Shown here piece by piece: positions 45,269 to 53,713 of a stretch of DNA of 64,000 nt (position 1 is its first letter; every line of letters begins with the position of its first letter). The notes below the pieces were generated by a model, which was not told the origin of the DNA, made no database searches, and saw only the letters and a program-made list of their open reading frames with translations. The translations under genes and the position numbers were made by a program. The stretch is from Blastococcus sp. HT6-4 (lineage in GTDB: Bacteria; Actinomycetota; Actinomycetes; Mycobacteriales; Geodermatophilaceae): contig NZ_CP155551.1 of assembly GCF_039679125.1 (NCBI RefSeq), positions 310,001 through 374,000 of the forward strand. The letters run 5' to 3'.

Positions 45269-46593
45269 CCGTGATCGACTCCCTGCTCCTCCAGCGGCAG
45301 ACCGAGGGCCGCCCGGTCCGCCTCGGCCTGGTCGGTGCCGGCTTCATGGCCCGCGGCCTGGTCAACCAGGTGGTCAACAGCACGCCGGGCGTGCAGCTGA
45401 CCGTCGTCTGCAACCGCACGCCCGCCAAGGCCGCCGCCGTGGTCACCGAGGCCGGCGCGACGGCGGTCGCCGCGGAGTCCCCGGCCGACGTCGTGCGGAT
45501 CGCCGGTGCGGGCGACGTCGCGGTCACCGACGACATCGCACTGGTGTCCGGCAGCGACGCCGTGGACGTCGTCGTGGACGCCACCGGTGCCGTGGGCTTC
45601 GGCGCGGAGCTGGCCCTGGCCTGCATCGCCGGTGGCAAGCACCTGGTGCTGCTGAACGCAGAGGTCGACGCCACGCTCGGCCCGCTGCTCGCCACCAAGG
45701 CCGACGCGGCCGGCATCGTCTACTCCGGCGCGGACGGCGACCAGCCGGCCGTCCAGATGAACCTGCTCCGGTTCGTCCGGCAGATCGGGCTGCGGCCGCT
45801 GGTCGCGGGCAACATCAAGGGCCTGCAGGACCCCTACCGCAACCCCACGACGCAGGAGGGCTTCGCCAGGCGCTGGGGGCAGGACCCGTGGATGGTCACC
45901 AGCTTCGCCGACGGGACCAAGGTCAGCGTCGAGCAGGCCCTGGTGGCCAACGCGGCCGGGTTCACCGCGCCGAAGCGGGGCCTGTACGCCATGGACCACA
46001 CCGGGCACGTCGACGAGCTCACCCAGCGGTACGACGTCGACGAGCTGCGGAACCTCGGCGGCGTCGTCGACTACGTGGTGGGCGCCAGGCCCGGCCCGGG
46101 CGTGTACGTCATGGCCGAGCACGACGACCCCAAGCAGCGGCACTACCTGGAGCTGTACAAGCTGGGCAGCGGGCCGCTGTACAGCTTCTACACGCCCTAC
46201 CACCTGTGCCACTTCGAGGTCCCGACCACCGTCGCCCGGGTGGCGCTGCTGGGCGACCCGGCCATCCGCCCGCTGGGCGCCCCCCAGGTCGACGTCGTCA
46301 CGCTGGCCAAGACGGACCTGCCGGCGGGGACGGTGCTCGACCGGCCGGGGGGCTACCACTACTACGGCGAGGCGGAGCGGGCCGACGTCACCCACGCCGA
46401 CCGGCTGCTGCCCGTGGGGCTGGCCGAGGGCTGCCGGCTGCGGCGCGACGTGCGGAGGGACGAGGTCATCGGCTACGCGGACGTGGAGCTCCCGTCCGGG
46501 CGGCTGGTCGACCGGTTGCGAGCCGAGCAGGACGAGCGGTTCTTCGGGGAGCCGGCCGCGCATCCGGCGGGAGCCAGCGCCGGGACGGGGTGA
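45265..46593 (+). CDS. Homoserine-dehydrogenase-like NAD(P) oxidoreductase with C-terminal SAF-like domain
   Basis: A 442-residue protein. The N-terminal part has a Rossmann motif (LGLVGAGFMARGLVNQV) and VVDATGAVGFGAELAL, as in homoserine dehydrogenase and Gfo/Idh-type enzymes. Residues from about 345 to 420 look like a small SAF/AFP-like domain (ADRLLPVGLAEGCRLRRDV, DEVIGYADVEL). Proteins of this build occur in surface-polysaccharide operons, but I know of no assigned reaction. Its position as the last gene after RfbF, an SDR and an RmlC-like enzyme suggests oxidation or reduction of a CDP- or dTDP-sugar. GTG 45265 overlaps the upstream stop. A hairpin follows. Confidence 0.7.
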   Translation: MTVIDSLLLQRQTEGRPVRLGLVGAGFMARGLVNQVVNSTPGVQLTVVCNRTPAKAAAVVTEAGATAVAAESPADVVRIAGAGDVAVTDDIALVSGSDAVDVVVDATGAVGFGAELALACIAGGKHLVLLNAEVDATLGPLLATKADAAGIVYSGADGDQPAVQMNLLRFVRQIGLRPLVAGNIKGLQDPYRNPTTQEGFARRWGQDPWMVTSFADGTKVSVEQALVANAAGFTAPKRGLYAMDHTGHVDELTQRYDVDELRNLGGVVDYVVGARPGPGVYVMAEHDDPKQRHYLELYKLGSGPLYSFYTPYHLCHFEVPTTVARVALLGDPAIRPLGAPQVDVVTLAKTDLPAGTVLDRPGGYHYYGEAERADVTHADRLLPVGLAEGCRLRRDVRRDEVIGYADVELPSGRLVDRLRAEQDERFFGEPAAHPAGASAGTG

Positions 46594-46603
46594 CGGGGCG
46601 CAT

Positions 46604-46620
46604 CCTGGCCGTGGGCCAGG
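46604..46620 (+). terminator. Hairpin closing the nucleotide-sugar operon
   Basis: CCTGGCC and GGCCAGG form a seven-pair perfect stem with a three-base loop, ten bases after the stop at 46593. Confidence 0.55.
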
Positions 46621-46754
46621 TGCCGACTCCACGTCGGGCCGCGTACGGTGATCAGGAGGACGACGCCCTCCTGTCCGTCATCGGGGCCGCGGAGGTCCGC
46701 GGTCGTCGTCGCCAGGCGCATCACTGGCCACCGAGTCGCAGGGGAGGTCCGACC

Positions 46755-47702
46755 ATGTCACACACCATCGATCGCGCCGAGCCCTCGTCGCCGTCGTCGG
46801 CCCCGCGGGCCGGCGCTCGCGGCCGCCGGTGGCTGGTGGTGCTCGTGGTCATCGCGGTGATCGGGATCGGCGGGTACCTCCTGCAGGTGGCCCTCGGCCC
46901 GTCGAGCAACCGGAATCCTGCCATCCTCCCGCCGGACGCACCGGTCGCCGACGAGGGCGCTCGGCTGACCTGGGCCCCTCCGGCCCTGGAGGCGCCGGAG
47001 GTCATCAACGTCACCGAGGACGACACGTCCCTGCGCCTCGAGGACGATCAGGACTACTGGATAGTCCTGCCCGACGAGCCCCTCGTCTCCGACCGCGGGC
47101 TGACCATCAAGGGCGGAGAGGACGTCGTCCTCATCGGTGGGCGGATCGAGGCCGAGGACCGGGCCCTGTACCTGATCGACCAGACCGGGACGCTGCACAT
47201 CGAGGGACTGTCCCTCGGAGGTGAGGACCTGCGGGAGGGCATCAACCTCGACCAGCGCGAGGGCGCGACGGTGCAGCTGCAGAACATCTCCGTCGACATG
47301 GTCACCGGCACGGCGGACGGCCACCACGCCGATCTGCTGCAGACGTGGGCGGGCCCCGAGCGCCTGCGGATCGACGGCTTCACGGGGACCACCGGCTACC
47401 AGGGCTTCTTCCTGCTGCCGCGGCAGTTCGGCGACGAGGACCCGGAGGAGTGGGACTTCCGCCGGGTGGTCCTGACCGGGGACGAGGACGCCGCCTACCT
47501 GCTGTGGACGCACGACGACGCGCCCTGGCTGTCCACGACCGACGTCCACGTCGTGCCCTCCGAGGACAAGGCTCGCCGGTACGTCCTGGAAGGGGACCTC
47601 GACGACGTGGCGGTCGGGCCCCCGCCCACCACGGTGCAGATGCCGGCGGGTGAACCGGGGGTCGGCTACGAGTCGCCGGGATACGTGGGCGCGGACGACT
47701 GA
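46755..47702 (+). CDS. Membrane-anchored beta-helix-like protein, paralogue A
   Basis: A 315-residue protein with one N-terminal membrane helix (about 26-46) and an exported domain. The domain shares long blocks with the protein at 49740-51176: LTWAPP, SLRLEDDQDYWIVLPD, GLTIKGGEDVVLIGGRIEA, EGINLDQREGATVQLQNI, HHADLLQTWAGPERLRIDG and YQGFFLLP. The regular short strands with Gly/Asn/Asp turns suggest a right-handed beta-helix, the fold used by many polysaccharide lyases, epimerases and depolymerases. Catalytic residues are not identifiable. ATG 46755 has GGGGAGG eight bases upstream. It is transcribed toward the Alg14/Alg13-like gene. Confidence 0.65.
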   Translation: MSHTIDRAEPSSPSSAPRAGARGRRWLVVLVVIAVIGIGGYLLQVALGPSSNRNPAILPPDAPVADEGARLTWAPPALEAPEVINVTEDDTSLRLEDDQDYWIVLPDEPLVSDRGLTIKGGEDVVLIGGRIEAEDRALYLIDQTGTLHIEGLSLGGEDLREGINLDQREGATVQLQNISVDMVTGTADGHHADLLQTWAGPERLRIDGFTGTTGYQGFFLLPRQFGDEDPEEWDFRRVVLTGDEDAAYLLWTHDDAPWLSTTDVHVVPSEDKARRYVLEGDLDDVAVGPPPTTVQMPAGEPGVGYESPGYVGADD

Positions 47703-47717
47703 CCGCGCCCGCGGGAC

Positions 47718-47760
47718 CGCTGGCCCGCCGGTGCGGTGCCGGGTGCGGCGGGGGTCAGCG
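47718..47760. terminator. Hairpin between convergent genes
   Basis: CGCTG plus CCCGCCG (47718-47730) pairs with CGGCGGG plus CAGCG (47746-47760), with a small internal loop and a 15-base terminal loop. It sits between the stops of two convergent genes and could serve both. Confidence 0.5.
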
Positions 47761-48702
47761 TCCGGGGCGGAGCCGGAACGGCGGGGGAGCCGGGATCCGG
47801 GCCGTCCGTCCCGAGGCCGCCTCGAGCAGCGCCGCGTGGTCGACGTCCTCCGCCTCGCGGTGGACCGCGAGACCGCGCCGGGCCAGCTCGCCGGCGATCT
47901 GGGTCTGGTGGTCGTCCACGTGCTCGCCGTGCGCGACCCGGCGGGGGACCAGGAGCGGCTTCTTGCCCTGCTCCAGGGCCGTGATGGCGGCTCCTGTGCC
48001 GGCGTGCGAGATGACGACGTCCGCCTCGGCGACCGCGGCGGCCAGCTCGTGGTGCGGCACCTGCTCCCGCCCGGCCACCGGGAGCCCGGTCACGTCGGTC
48101 GCGCCCGTCTGCCACGTCACCTCGCAGCCGTCGAGCAGGGGGACGAGTTGCTCGACGAGGCGGCGGAAGCCGAAGGACTCCGCGGTTCCCAGGCTCACGA
48201 CGGCGGAGCGGATCGTCGCGCGGGGGGTGGGGGAGTCGCTGCGGTAGGCGTCGAAGACCGAACCCCCGTAGCTCCATCCGTCCGACGCCCACGCCGGGTA
48301 CTGGGTGTAGGTCCGTACACCGGGCGTGCGGGCCATGATCCGCCCGGTGAGCGACGGTCCGTCGGCCCGGGCAGCCGTCTCGATGTAGTGGCTCGGCACG
48401 CCCCGCAGCGCGGTCTGCACCAGGTAGGAGACGGCGGGGCTGGCGCCTGTGCTGACCGCCATGCTGAACCGCCGACGGCGCAGCAGGCCCGCAGCCTGGA
48501 CGGCGTTGCGGAGGATGTTCGCCGCATCCCGGGGAACGGCGTGCCGCGCGTACACGACGTCTTCATCGGCGAGGAGGCTCCGGCTGAGCCCACCGTCGAA
48601 GGTCACCCACAGACGGGGAAGGCCCTCGATGCCCAGCCGCGGGACCAGTTCGTGCAGCTGCTTGAGGTGTCCACCACCCGAGCAGGCCAGGAGGACCGTC
48701 AC
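47755..48702 (-). CDS. Alg14-Alg13-like fused glycosyltransferase (PssD-PssE type)
   Basis: A 315-residue protein. Its first half resembles Alg14/PssD (VLLACSGGGHLKQLHELVP, VSTGASPAVSYLVQTAL, HYIETAARADGPSLTGRIM) and its second half Alg13/PssE (VVSLGTAESFGFRRLVEQL, ISHAGTGAAITALEQGKKPLL, GEHVDDHQTQIAGELARRG). In most bacteria these are two genes whose products form a GT28-like transferase, often for glucuronate or glucose in exopolysaccharide. Here they are one chain. GTG 48702 starts 43 bases after the GT2 gene upstream. A related fusion lies at 57620-58600. Confidence 0.85.
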   Translation of the reverse strand: MTVLLACSGGGHLKQLHELVPRLGIEGLPRLWVTFDGGLSRSLLADEDVVYARHAVPRDAANILRNAVQAAGLLRRRRFSMAVSTGASPAVSYLVQTALRGVPSHYIETAARADGPSLTGRIMARTPGVRTYTQYPAWASDGWSYGGSVFDAYRSDSPTPRATIRSAVVSLGTAESFGFRRLVEQLVPLLDGCEVTWQTGATDVTGLPVAGREQVPHHELAAAVAEADVVISHAGTGAAITALEQGKKPLLVPRRVAHGEHVDDHQTQIAGELARRGLAVHREAEDVDHAALLEAASGRTARIPAPPPFRLRPGR

Positions 48703-48745
48703 TCCGGCCCCTGGTGGCGGGCCGGCGGGACGCAGCCCCGGCCGT

Positions 48746-49654
48746 TCACGAGCCCACCGTCGTCTCCGCGGGCCGGCGCCACGGACGCGAGGGCCCCTTG
48801 CGGGGGGACCGTGTCGGCCGCAGGCCGTGGGCCAGGAAGAACTTCACCGCCGACCGCACGTGGACGCGGGCCATCTGGTTCGTGAGCAGGGCCCGGGGTC
48901 CCTTTCCGCGGCTCGCCCGCCCGTAGGTGTGGAAGGCCTCGGCACCCGGGACGACGGCGACCCGGCATCCGGCGTGCCACATGCGCAGGCACCAGTCGAC
49001 GTCCTCGAAGTACATCCAGTACCGGGTGTCGGGCGGGCCCACCTCCTCCAGTGCCGCCCGGCGGACCATCATGGCGGCTCCGAGGACCCAGTCGGTCTCC
49101 ACCGGGGCGGCCTCCGGATCGCCGATCGCCCGCTCGACGACTCGGGAAGGTTCGGTGAACTTCCGGAGCGCCGCCCGGCCCCAGGCCGTCCCTCCGACCA
49201 TCGTGCGGCGGTGCAGGATCGTGGTCGGCCGGTGGAACCGGAAGGCCGAGTCCTGCAGGGCCCCGTCGTCGTAGCGCAGGATCGGTGCGACGAGCCCGAG
49301 CGACGGGTCCGCCTCCAACGCCGCGACCAGTTTCTCGACGGTGCCCTCGGCGATGCGCACGTCGGCGTTGATGACCAGCACGTACGGCGCGCTCGTCGCC
49401 TGGATGCCTGCGTTGACCGAGACGGCGTATCCCACGTCGTCGGCGAACCCGATGAAGTTCGTCCCGGGCAGGATCGCCCGCACGGCCTCCTCGGTGCCCG
49501 GCTGGACCTCGGAGTCGGCCACCACCACCTCGGTCCGGCCCGGATCCGCGACGTCGCGGATGGCGACCAGCGATGCCTCGAGCGCCGGGACGGACTTGTA
49601 GTGGGTGACGATGATGGCCACGTGGGCCGTCTCGCCTGCCGTCCTCTGACTCAC
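48746..49654 (-). CDS. Glycosyltransferase, GT2 family (rhamnosyltransferase-like)
   Basis: About 302 residues. HVAIIVTHYKSVPALEASL begins the GT-A fold, DVGYAVSVNAGIQATSAPYV and VLVINADVRI carry the DxD-type site (N-A-D), and YFEDVDWCLRMWHAGCRV is the acceptor-side motif common in WbbL/RfbF-type rhamnosyltransferases. GTG 49654 is chosen because GAGGTG lies just upstream. It forms an operon with the Alg14/Alg13-like gene. With dTDP-rhamnose genes in the window, rhamnose is a plausible donor. Confidence 0.85.
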   Translation of the reverse strand: MSQRTAGETAHVAIIVTHYKSVPALEASLVAIRDVADPGRTEVVVADSEVQPGTEEAVRAILPGTNFIGFADDVGYAVSVNAGIQATSAPYVLVINADVRIAEGTVEKLVAALEADPSLGLVAPILRYDDGALQDSAFRFHRPTTILHRRTMVGGTAWGRAALRKFTEPSRVVERAIGDPEAAPVETDWVLGAAMMVRRAALEEVGPPDTRYWMYFEDVDWCLRMWHAGCRVAVVPGAEAFHTYGRASRGKGPRALLTNQMARVHVRSAVKFFLAHGLRPTRSPRKGPSRPWRRPAETTVGS

Positions 49655-49739
49655 GCTGCACCTCGCTAGACGGGTTCGGGTTCGAGTCGAACGTCTACCA
49701 GACCAACCGCTCCCCGGCACGGTCGGTCATCCCCGCGGG

Positions 49740-51176
49740 TTACGAGGCGTAGCCAGGGCTGACGTAGGAGAGCCCCGGAGTTCCGAGGAGGGGGCTCGGC
49801 GTCGCCGAACCGCCGTCGACCACCTCGTTCCAGGACCCCATCTGGGAACGCAGGACGTACTTGGGGAAGCCCTTGGACGGATTCCGCGCCACGGTCACGT
49901 TCTCCGTCGAGATGGGGAACCGGCCGGACTGCCACAGCAGGTAGGCGCTGGTCCTCCCGGAGTCCCGGAGCACGACGTTCCGGAAGTCGAACAGGGTGGG
50001 CGCCCGGTCGAGGAACTTCTTCGGGTCGAGGAAGAAGCCCTGGTAGGTGGTGGAACCCTCGAGGCGGTCGACCCGCAGGACGTCCGGGCCGGCCCAGGTC
50101 TGCAGGACGTCGGCGTGGTGTCCGGCGTAGGAGCCCCGGACGGTCCCCACCCCGATGTTCTGCAGCTGGACGGTGGCGCCGCGCCGCTGGTCCAGGTTGA
50201 TCCCCTCGGTCGCGCGGTCACCGGAGAGGCGCAGCCCTTCGACGTGGACGGTGCCGGTCTGGTCCTTGAGGTAGAGGCCGCGGGCGGCACCCTTCGCCGT
50301 CTCCCGCGCCTCGATGTGACCGCCGATCAGGACGACGTCGCGCCCGCCGGTGATCGTCAGGCCGTTCACGGTTCGCAGGACCGTGTCGGGCATGTCGATG
50401 AGGTAGTCGCGGTCGTTGTCCAGGCGCAGAGTGCTCTTGCTGGCCGACACGCGAACGGTGATGGGGTTGTCGAGCCGCGGCGGTGCCCAGGTGAGCCGGC
50501 CGGTCTGGGTGGGACGTGAGTGGCCGGCCGGCACGACCGGCGCATCGGCGGAAGAAGGCTCCCCGCTCGCCAGCGCGGGGGAGGCGCCCGCGTTGCCGGT
50601 CGTCGCCTCGACGGCCGATCCGGCCGTCCCCGCCGGGGCGGGGGAGGAGGGAGCGGCCACGGCGCCCGGAGCCACCTGCGTCCCCGTCCCGCCGGGTTCC
50701 CCGGAGGTGCCGGCAGCCCCGGAGGTGCCGGCAGCCCCGGAGGTGCCGGCAGCCCCGGACGTGCCGGCAGCCCCGGACGTGCCGGCGGTGTCGGACGCGC
50801 CGGCAGGGGCGGCCGCCGGCGCGGCGGGTGCAGCGGGCTGCGAGGGGGTGCCGCCACCCGGAGCGCCGGGGGAGGCCGCGGGCGCCGGGACGACCGGGGC
50901 CACGGAGCCGGCGGGCGCCGGGGCGACGGCGGCCGCGGAGCCGGCGGGCGCCGGCGCAGGGACCGGCGCGGGGGCGGGCGCGGTGGGGTGGACGTTCGTC
51001 GAGGCGACGTCCGGGAGCGGGATCTCCGCGGCGTCCAGCCGGGCCGTCCGCTGGGGCTCGATCGTCGTCGGCGCGGCGAGCGCCGCCGCAACGGCGCACA
51101 CGACCAGCACCGCGGTCATCACGGCGAGGGTGTACAGGCGCCGCACGGCATGCGGACGGGCGGTGGATCGGCTCAT
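49740..51176 (-). CDS. Exported beta-helix-like protein with long Ala/Pro-rich linker, paralogue B
   Basis: A 478-residue protein: a signal peptide or anchor (residues 13-34), about 165 residues rich in Ala, Pro, Gly, Ser and Thr that probably span the wall, and a C-terminal domain (about 220-478). That domain shares LTWAPP, LRLDNDRDYLIDMPD, GLTITGGRDVVLIGGHIEA and EGINLDQRRGATVQLQNI with the protein at 46755-47702, as well as HHADVLQTWAGPDVLRVD and YQGFFLDP. The linker holds a perfect six-residue tandem repeat. ATG 51176 has GGAG eight bases upstream. It ends 85 bases before the start of the GT2 gene on the same strand. A role in binding or cleaving the local polymer is a guess. Confidence 0.65.
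   Translation of the reverse strand: MSRSTARPHAVRRLYTLAVMTAVLVVCAVAAALAAPTTIEPQRTARLDAAEIPLPDVASTNVHPTAPAPAPVPAPAPAGSAAAVAPAPAGSVAPVVPAPAASPGAPGGGTPSQPAAPAAPAAAPAGASDTAGTSGAAGTSGAAGTSGAAGTSGAAGTSGEPGGTGTQVAPGAVAAPSSPAPAGTAGSAVEATTGNAGASPALASGEPSSADAPVVPAGHSRPTQTGRLTWAPPRLDNPITVRVSASKSTLRLDNDRDYLIDMPDTVLRTVNGLTITGGRDVVLIGGHIEARETAKGAARGLYLKDQTGTVHVEGLRLSGDRATEGINLDQRRGATVQLQNIGVGTVRGSYAGHHADVLQTWAGPDVLRVDRLEGSTTYQGFFLDPKKFLDRAPTLFDFRNVVLRDSGRTSAYLLWQSGRFPISTENVTVARNPSKGFPKYVLRSQMGSWNEVVDGGSATPSPLLGTPGLSYVSPGYAS
50701..50790 (-). repeat. 18-base tandem repeat, five copies, inside coding sequence
   Basis: The unit CCGGAGGTGCCGGCAGCC occurs three times exactly, then as a one-base variant (CCGGACGTGCCGGCAGCC) and a final more diverged copy. 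It codes for a GTSGAA-type hexapeptide in the linker of the exported protein. Copy number probably varies between strains. Confidence 0.85.
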
Positions 51177-51217
51177 GGGTCTGCTCCGGCAGGCGAGGGG
51201 AAGTCACGTCCATCCAG

Positions 51218-51232
51218 ATCACAATCTGTGAT
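51218..51232. promoter_or_regulatory. Inverted repeat in divergent intergenic region, possible operator
   Basis: ATCACA and TGTGAT are exact inverted repeats separated by ATC. The site lies 42 bases upstream of the exported-protein start and about 140 bases before the plus-strand GT2 gene, so it could control both. The spacing does not match the CRP consensus. Confidence 0.35.
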
Positions 51233-51370
51233 GGAACAGTCCCGTGCAGTGAAGCCTGTTATCGAACGGGTGACAAGACCGTTGCGGTGAGTTCCGCAAC
51301 TCCGGTTCGGCCGACGGGGCCTGGACCTGCGAGGACCCGTGGCAGACTGCTGCACGTGGGCGGGACGGGT

Positions 51371-52351
51371 GTGAATGGAGTGGCGGAAGGTGAGCCGCTC
51401 ATCTCGGTGCTGCTGCCTACCCACAACCGCCGGGAGTCGGTTCTCGCCTCGATCCGTGCGCTCCTCGCCGAGGATCTCGCCGCCTCCGAGGTCGTCGTCG
51501 TCGACGACGGCAGCTCCGACGGGACGTGGGAAGCGCTCCAGGCGCTGGCCGCGGAGGACGCCCGGGTGGTGCCCCTGCGCCAGGACAACGCGGGCAAACG
51601 GGCCGCCAACGCGGCGGCGGTCGCGCGGGCCCGCGCGCGCGTGCTCCTCTTCCTGGACGACGACGTGCTGCCCGGCCCTGGCCTGCTGGCCGGGCACGTG
51701 GCCGCCCACGAGGCGCGGGACGACCTGGTCGTGGTGGGGTACATGCCGACGGTCGTCCCCTCACCGGCGACCGGGGCGGCGTTCGCGACGATCCTCTACG
51801 CGCAGGAGTACGAGGGGCGCTGCGCCCGGTACGAGACGGATGCGTCGGACGTCCTGCAGCACCTGTGGATGGGCAACGTCTCCATGACCCGCGCCGGCTA
51901 CGAGCGGGCGGGTCTGGGCTCGCTCGGCAGCTTCCGCTTCCGGCACGAGGACCGCGCCATCGGCCTGGCATGCGCGGACGCCGGCCTGACCGGGGTGTTC
52001 GACCGCCGTCTGGGAGCCACCCACCAGCACTCCCGGACGATCCGGCAGTTCGTCCGCGACTCCGTGGAGCAGGGCTCCGGACGCGCCGCTCTGGCGCTCG
52101 CCCATGAGTCCGTCACGGACGCCGAGCTCGACCAGGTGGCGGCCGGCCTGCCCCGGCCCCTGTCCGCGCTCCTGCGGGCCGCCCGGCGGGAACCGGTCCG
52201 GCGACCGCTGACGGCGGTGCTCGTCGGCGCCCTCCGGCTCGCCGTCCGGCTCCGGGACCCGCGCCCCGCGGTGGCCGTGGCGAGGGTGCTGCGCCGCTTC
52301 GAGCACCAGCACGGCATGCTCCTGGTGGCGGCGTCGTCCGGGGGTCGCTGA
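51371..52351 (+). CDS. Glycosyltransferase, GT2 family
   Basis: About 326 residues. LISVLLPTHNRRESVLASI and VVVVDDGSSDGTWEALQAL form the nucleotide-binding part, RVLLFLDDDVLPGPGLL has the DxD, and FRHEDRAIGLACADAGL the acid/base region, followed by THQHSRTIRQFVRDSVEQG. The start is uncertain: GTG 51371 is adopted, GTG 51380 and GTG 51356 are possible, and none has a strong Shine-Dalgarno site. It heads a plus-strand group continuing with Wzz- and Wzy-like genes after a 210-base gap. Confidence 0.85.
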   Translation: MNGVAEGEPLISVLLPTHNRRESVLASIRALLAEDLAASEVVVVDDGSSDGTWEALQALAAEDARVVPLRQDNAGKRAANAAAVARARARVLLFLDDDVLPGPGLLAGHVAAHEARDDLVVVGYMPTVVPSPATGAAFATILYAQEYEGRCARYETDASDVLQHLWMGNVSMTRAGYERAGLGSLGSFRFRHEDRAIGLACADAGLTGVFDRRLGATHQHSRTIRQFVRDSVEQGSGRAALALAHESVTDAELDQVAAGLPRPLSALLRAARREPVRRPLTAVLVGALRLAVRLRDPRPAVAVARVLRRFEHQHGMLLVAASSGGR

Positions 52352-52561
52352 CGGGGGAGCGGGTGCTGCCCTGTCCGGGTGAAGGGTCTGGTCGACCGGC
52401 GCTCCGCCGCCTAAGGTCGGCCCCGGCTGTCGGAGCCGTGCAACGCCGCAGGTAGTCCGTGCGCTCGGCTACCGTGTACGGGGCGGAGTGCGGCGCTCCG
52501 GTCGCTCGGCACGCCTGCAGGGCTGGCGGCAGCCCACTTACGCCGCCGAAGGAGGCCGGTC

Positions 52562-53713
52562 ATCGCTACGAGATCCAACCACCACGTCCTGGGAACCGCG
52601 CTGCGCAGATTCGGTCTGGTGGCGCTGGTGATCGGGATCGGTTTCGCGGTCGTCGCCACGACGTGGCTGCAGACGGTCTCGACCTCGTCCTACACCGCGG
52701 AAGCGGCCCTGATCGTCCCCCTCGAGCCGCCGCTTCCCGACGACGCGGTCGTGACGGTGCCGGACCCGCGGCCCTCGAGCCCCTACGACGCCGAGCGCAC
52801 CGCCAGGAACTACGCCGTCCTCCTCACCCAGGACCGGCAGTTCCTGGAGGCCCTCAGCGCGCAGACCGGGATCCCGGTGGACGAGCTGGTGGAGAACAGC
52901 GACGCGGTGAATCTCCCGAGCAGCGCGGTGGTCCGGGTGACCTACACCTCGTCCGACGAGCTCGAGGTCCGCTCCTACTTCGACGCGCTGGCCGACGTGC
53001 TCGTCGCACCGGTCAGCCCGAGCCCCAACCTGCCCGCCGGGACCCTGCTGCCGCTGCGGCTCCCCGAGACGATCGAGGAGCAGCCCGGCCTCTCGCCGGC
53101 TGCCCCGTACATCGGTGCCGCGGCCGGCCTCCTGCTGGGCCTCGCCACGGCGGTGCTGCTCGAGCGGCTGCTCACCCAGGTGCGGTCGGCCGCGGACATC
53201 CGGGCTCTGGTTCCGTGGCCGGTCCTCACCCTGCCCAGGAACGTCTCGCCCGAGCGCTACGAGACCATCGTGCTGCGCGTGCTGGAGAGCGCCCTGTCCG
53301 TCGGCGTGGTGGGCATCGTCACCGCGGGCGGAGGCTCGGCCGACGCCTCCGCGCGGTTCGCCGGCCACCTGCGGGAAGCCGAAGCGCGCCTGCGGCAGTC
53401 CGGCCGGCTGAACCCCCAGGACGCCCCGGTGTCCTGGCAGCCGCTGGGGCGGATCCCGGACGACGGCAGCAGCGAGCGTGCCCTGCAGGACGCCGACGCG
53501 GTCGTCCTCGCGCTGCCGCGGCGCCCGCTGCTGCGGCCGGTGACTCTCGCGATCCAGCGGCTGGAGACGCTCGCCGTCGGTCCGGCCCTCGTCGTCCTGG
53601 GCGTGGCCGAGGGGCGCCGCCTCCGGTCGCTCTCGTCGCAGGCGGGGCAGGAAGAGCCGCCGCCGGTCGTCGCGGATGCCGAGGAGCGCGAGACCCAGGC
53701 GCAGCTGAGGTGA
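52562..53713 (+). CDS. Wzz-like chain-length regulator with unusual start
   Basis: About 383 residues from ATC 52562, or 364 from GTG 52619. A membrane helix (LVALVIGIGFAVVATTWLQ) is followed by the Wzz strand SYTAEAALIVPLEPP, a periplasmic part, and a second helix near AAPYIGAAAGLLLGLATAV, then a cytoplasmic tail of about 165 residues that resembles a degraded tyrosine-kinase fold without a Walker A motif. A perfect AGGAGG (52550-52555) sits six bases before ATC 52562, but no ATG, GTG or TTG is in frame there. GTG 52619 has no ribosome-binding site and would leave only two residues before the helix. It overlaps the downstream polymerase as GTGA. Confidence 0.75.
   Translation: MATRSNHHVLGTALRRFGLVALVIGIGFAVVATTWLQTVSTSSYTAEAALIVPLEPPLPDDAVVTVPDPRPSSPYDAERTARNYAVLLTQDRQFLEALSAQTGIPVDELVENSDAVNLPSSAVVRVTYTSSDELEVRSYFDALADVLVAPVSPSPNLPAGTLLPLRLPETIEEQPGLSPAAPYIGAAAGLLLGLATAVLLERLLTQVRSAADIRALVPWPVLTLPRNVSPERYETIVLRVLESALSVGVVGIVTAGGGSADASARFAGHLREAEARLRQSGRLNPQDAPVSWQPLGRIPDDGSSERALQDADAVVLALPRRPLLRPVTLAIQRLETLAVGPALVVLGVAEGRRLRSLSSQAGQEEPPPVVADAEERETQAQLR

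Noticed and set aside
50701-50790. CRISPR array
   Set aside because: The repeats are directly adjacent with no spacers, 18 bases long, and translate in frame as a hexapeptide repeat.
51218-51232. CRP/Crp-family binding site
   Set aside because: The CRP consensus is TGTGA-N6-TCACA. Here the half-sites are in the opposite order with three bases between them.
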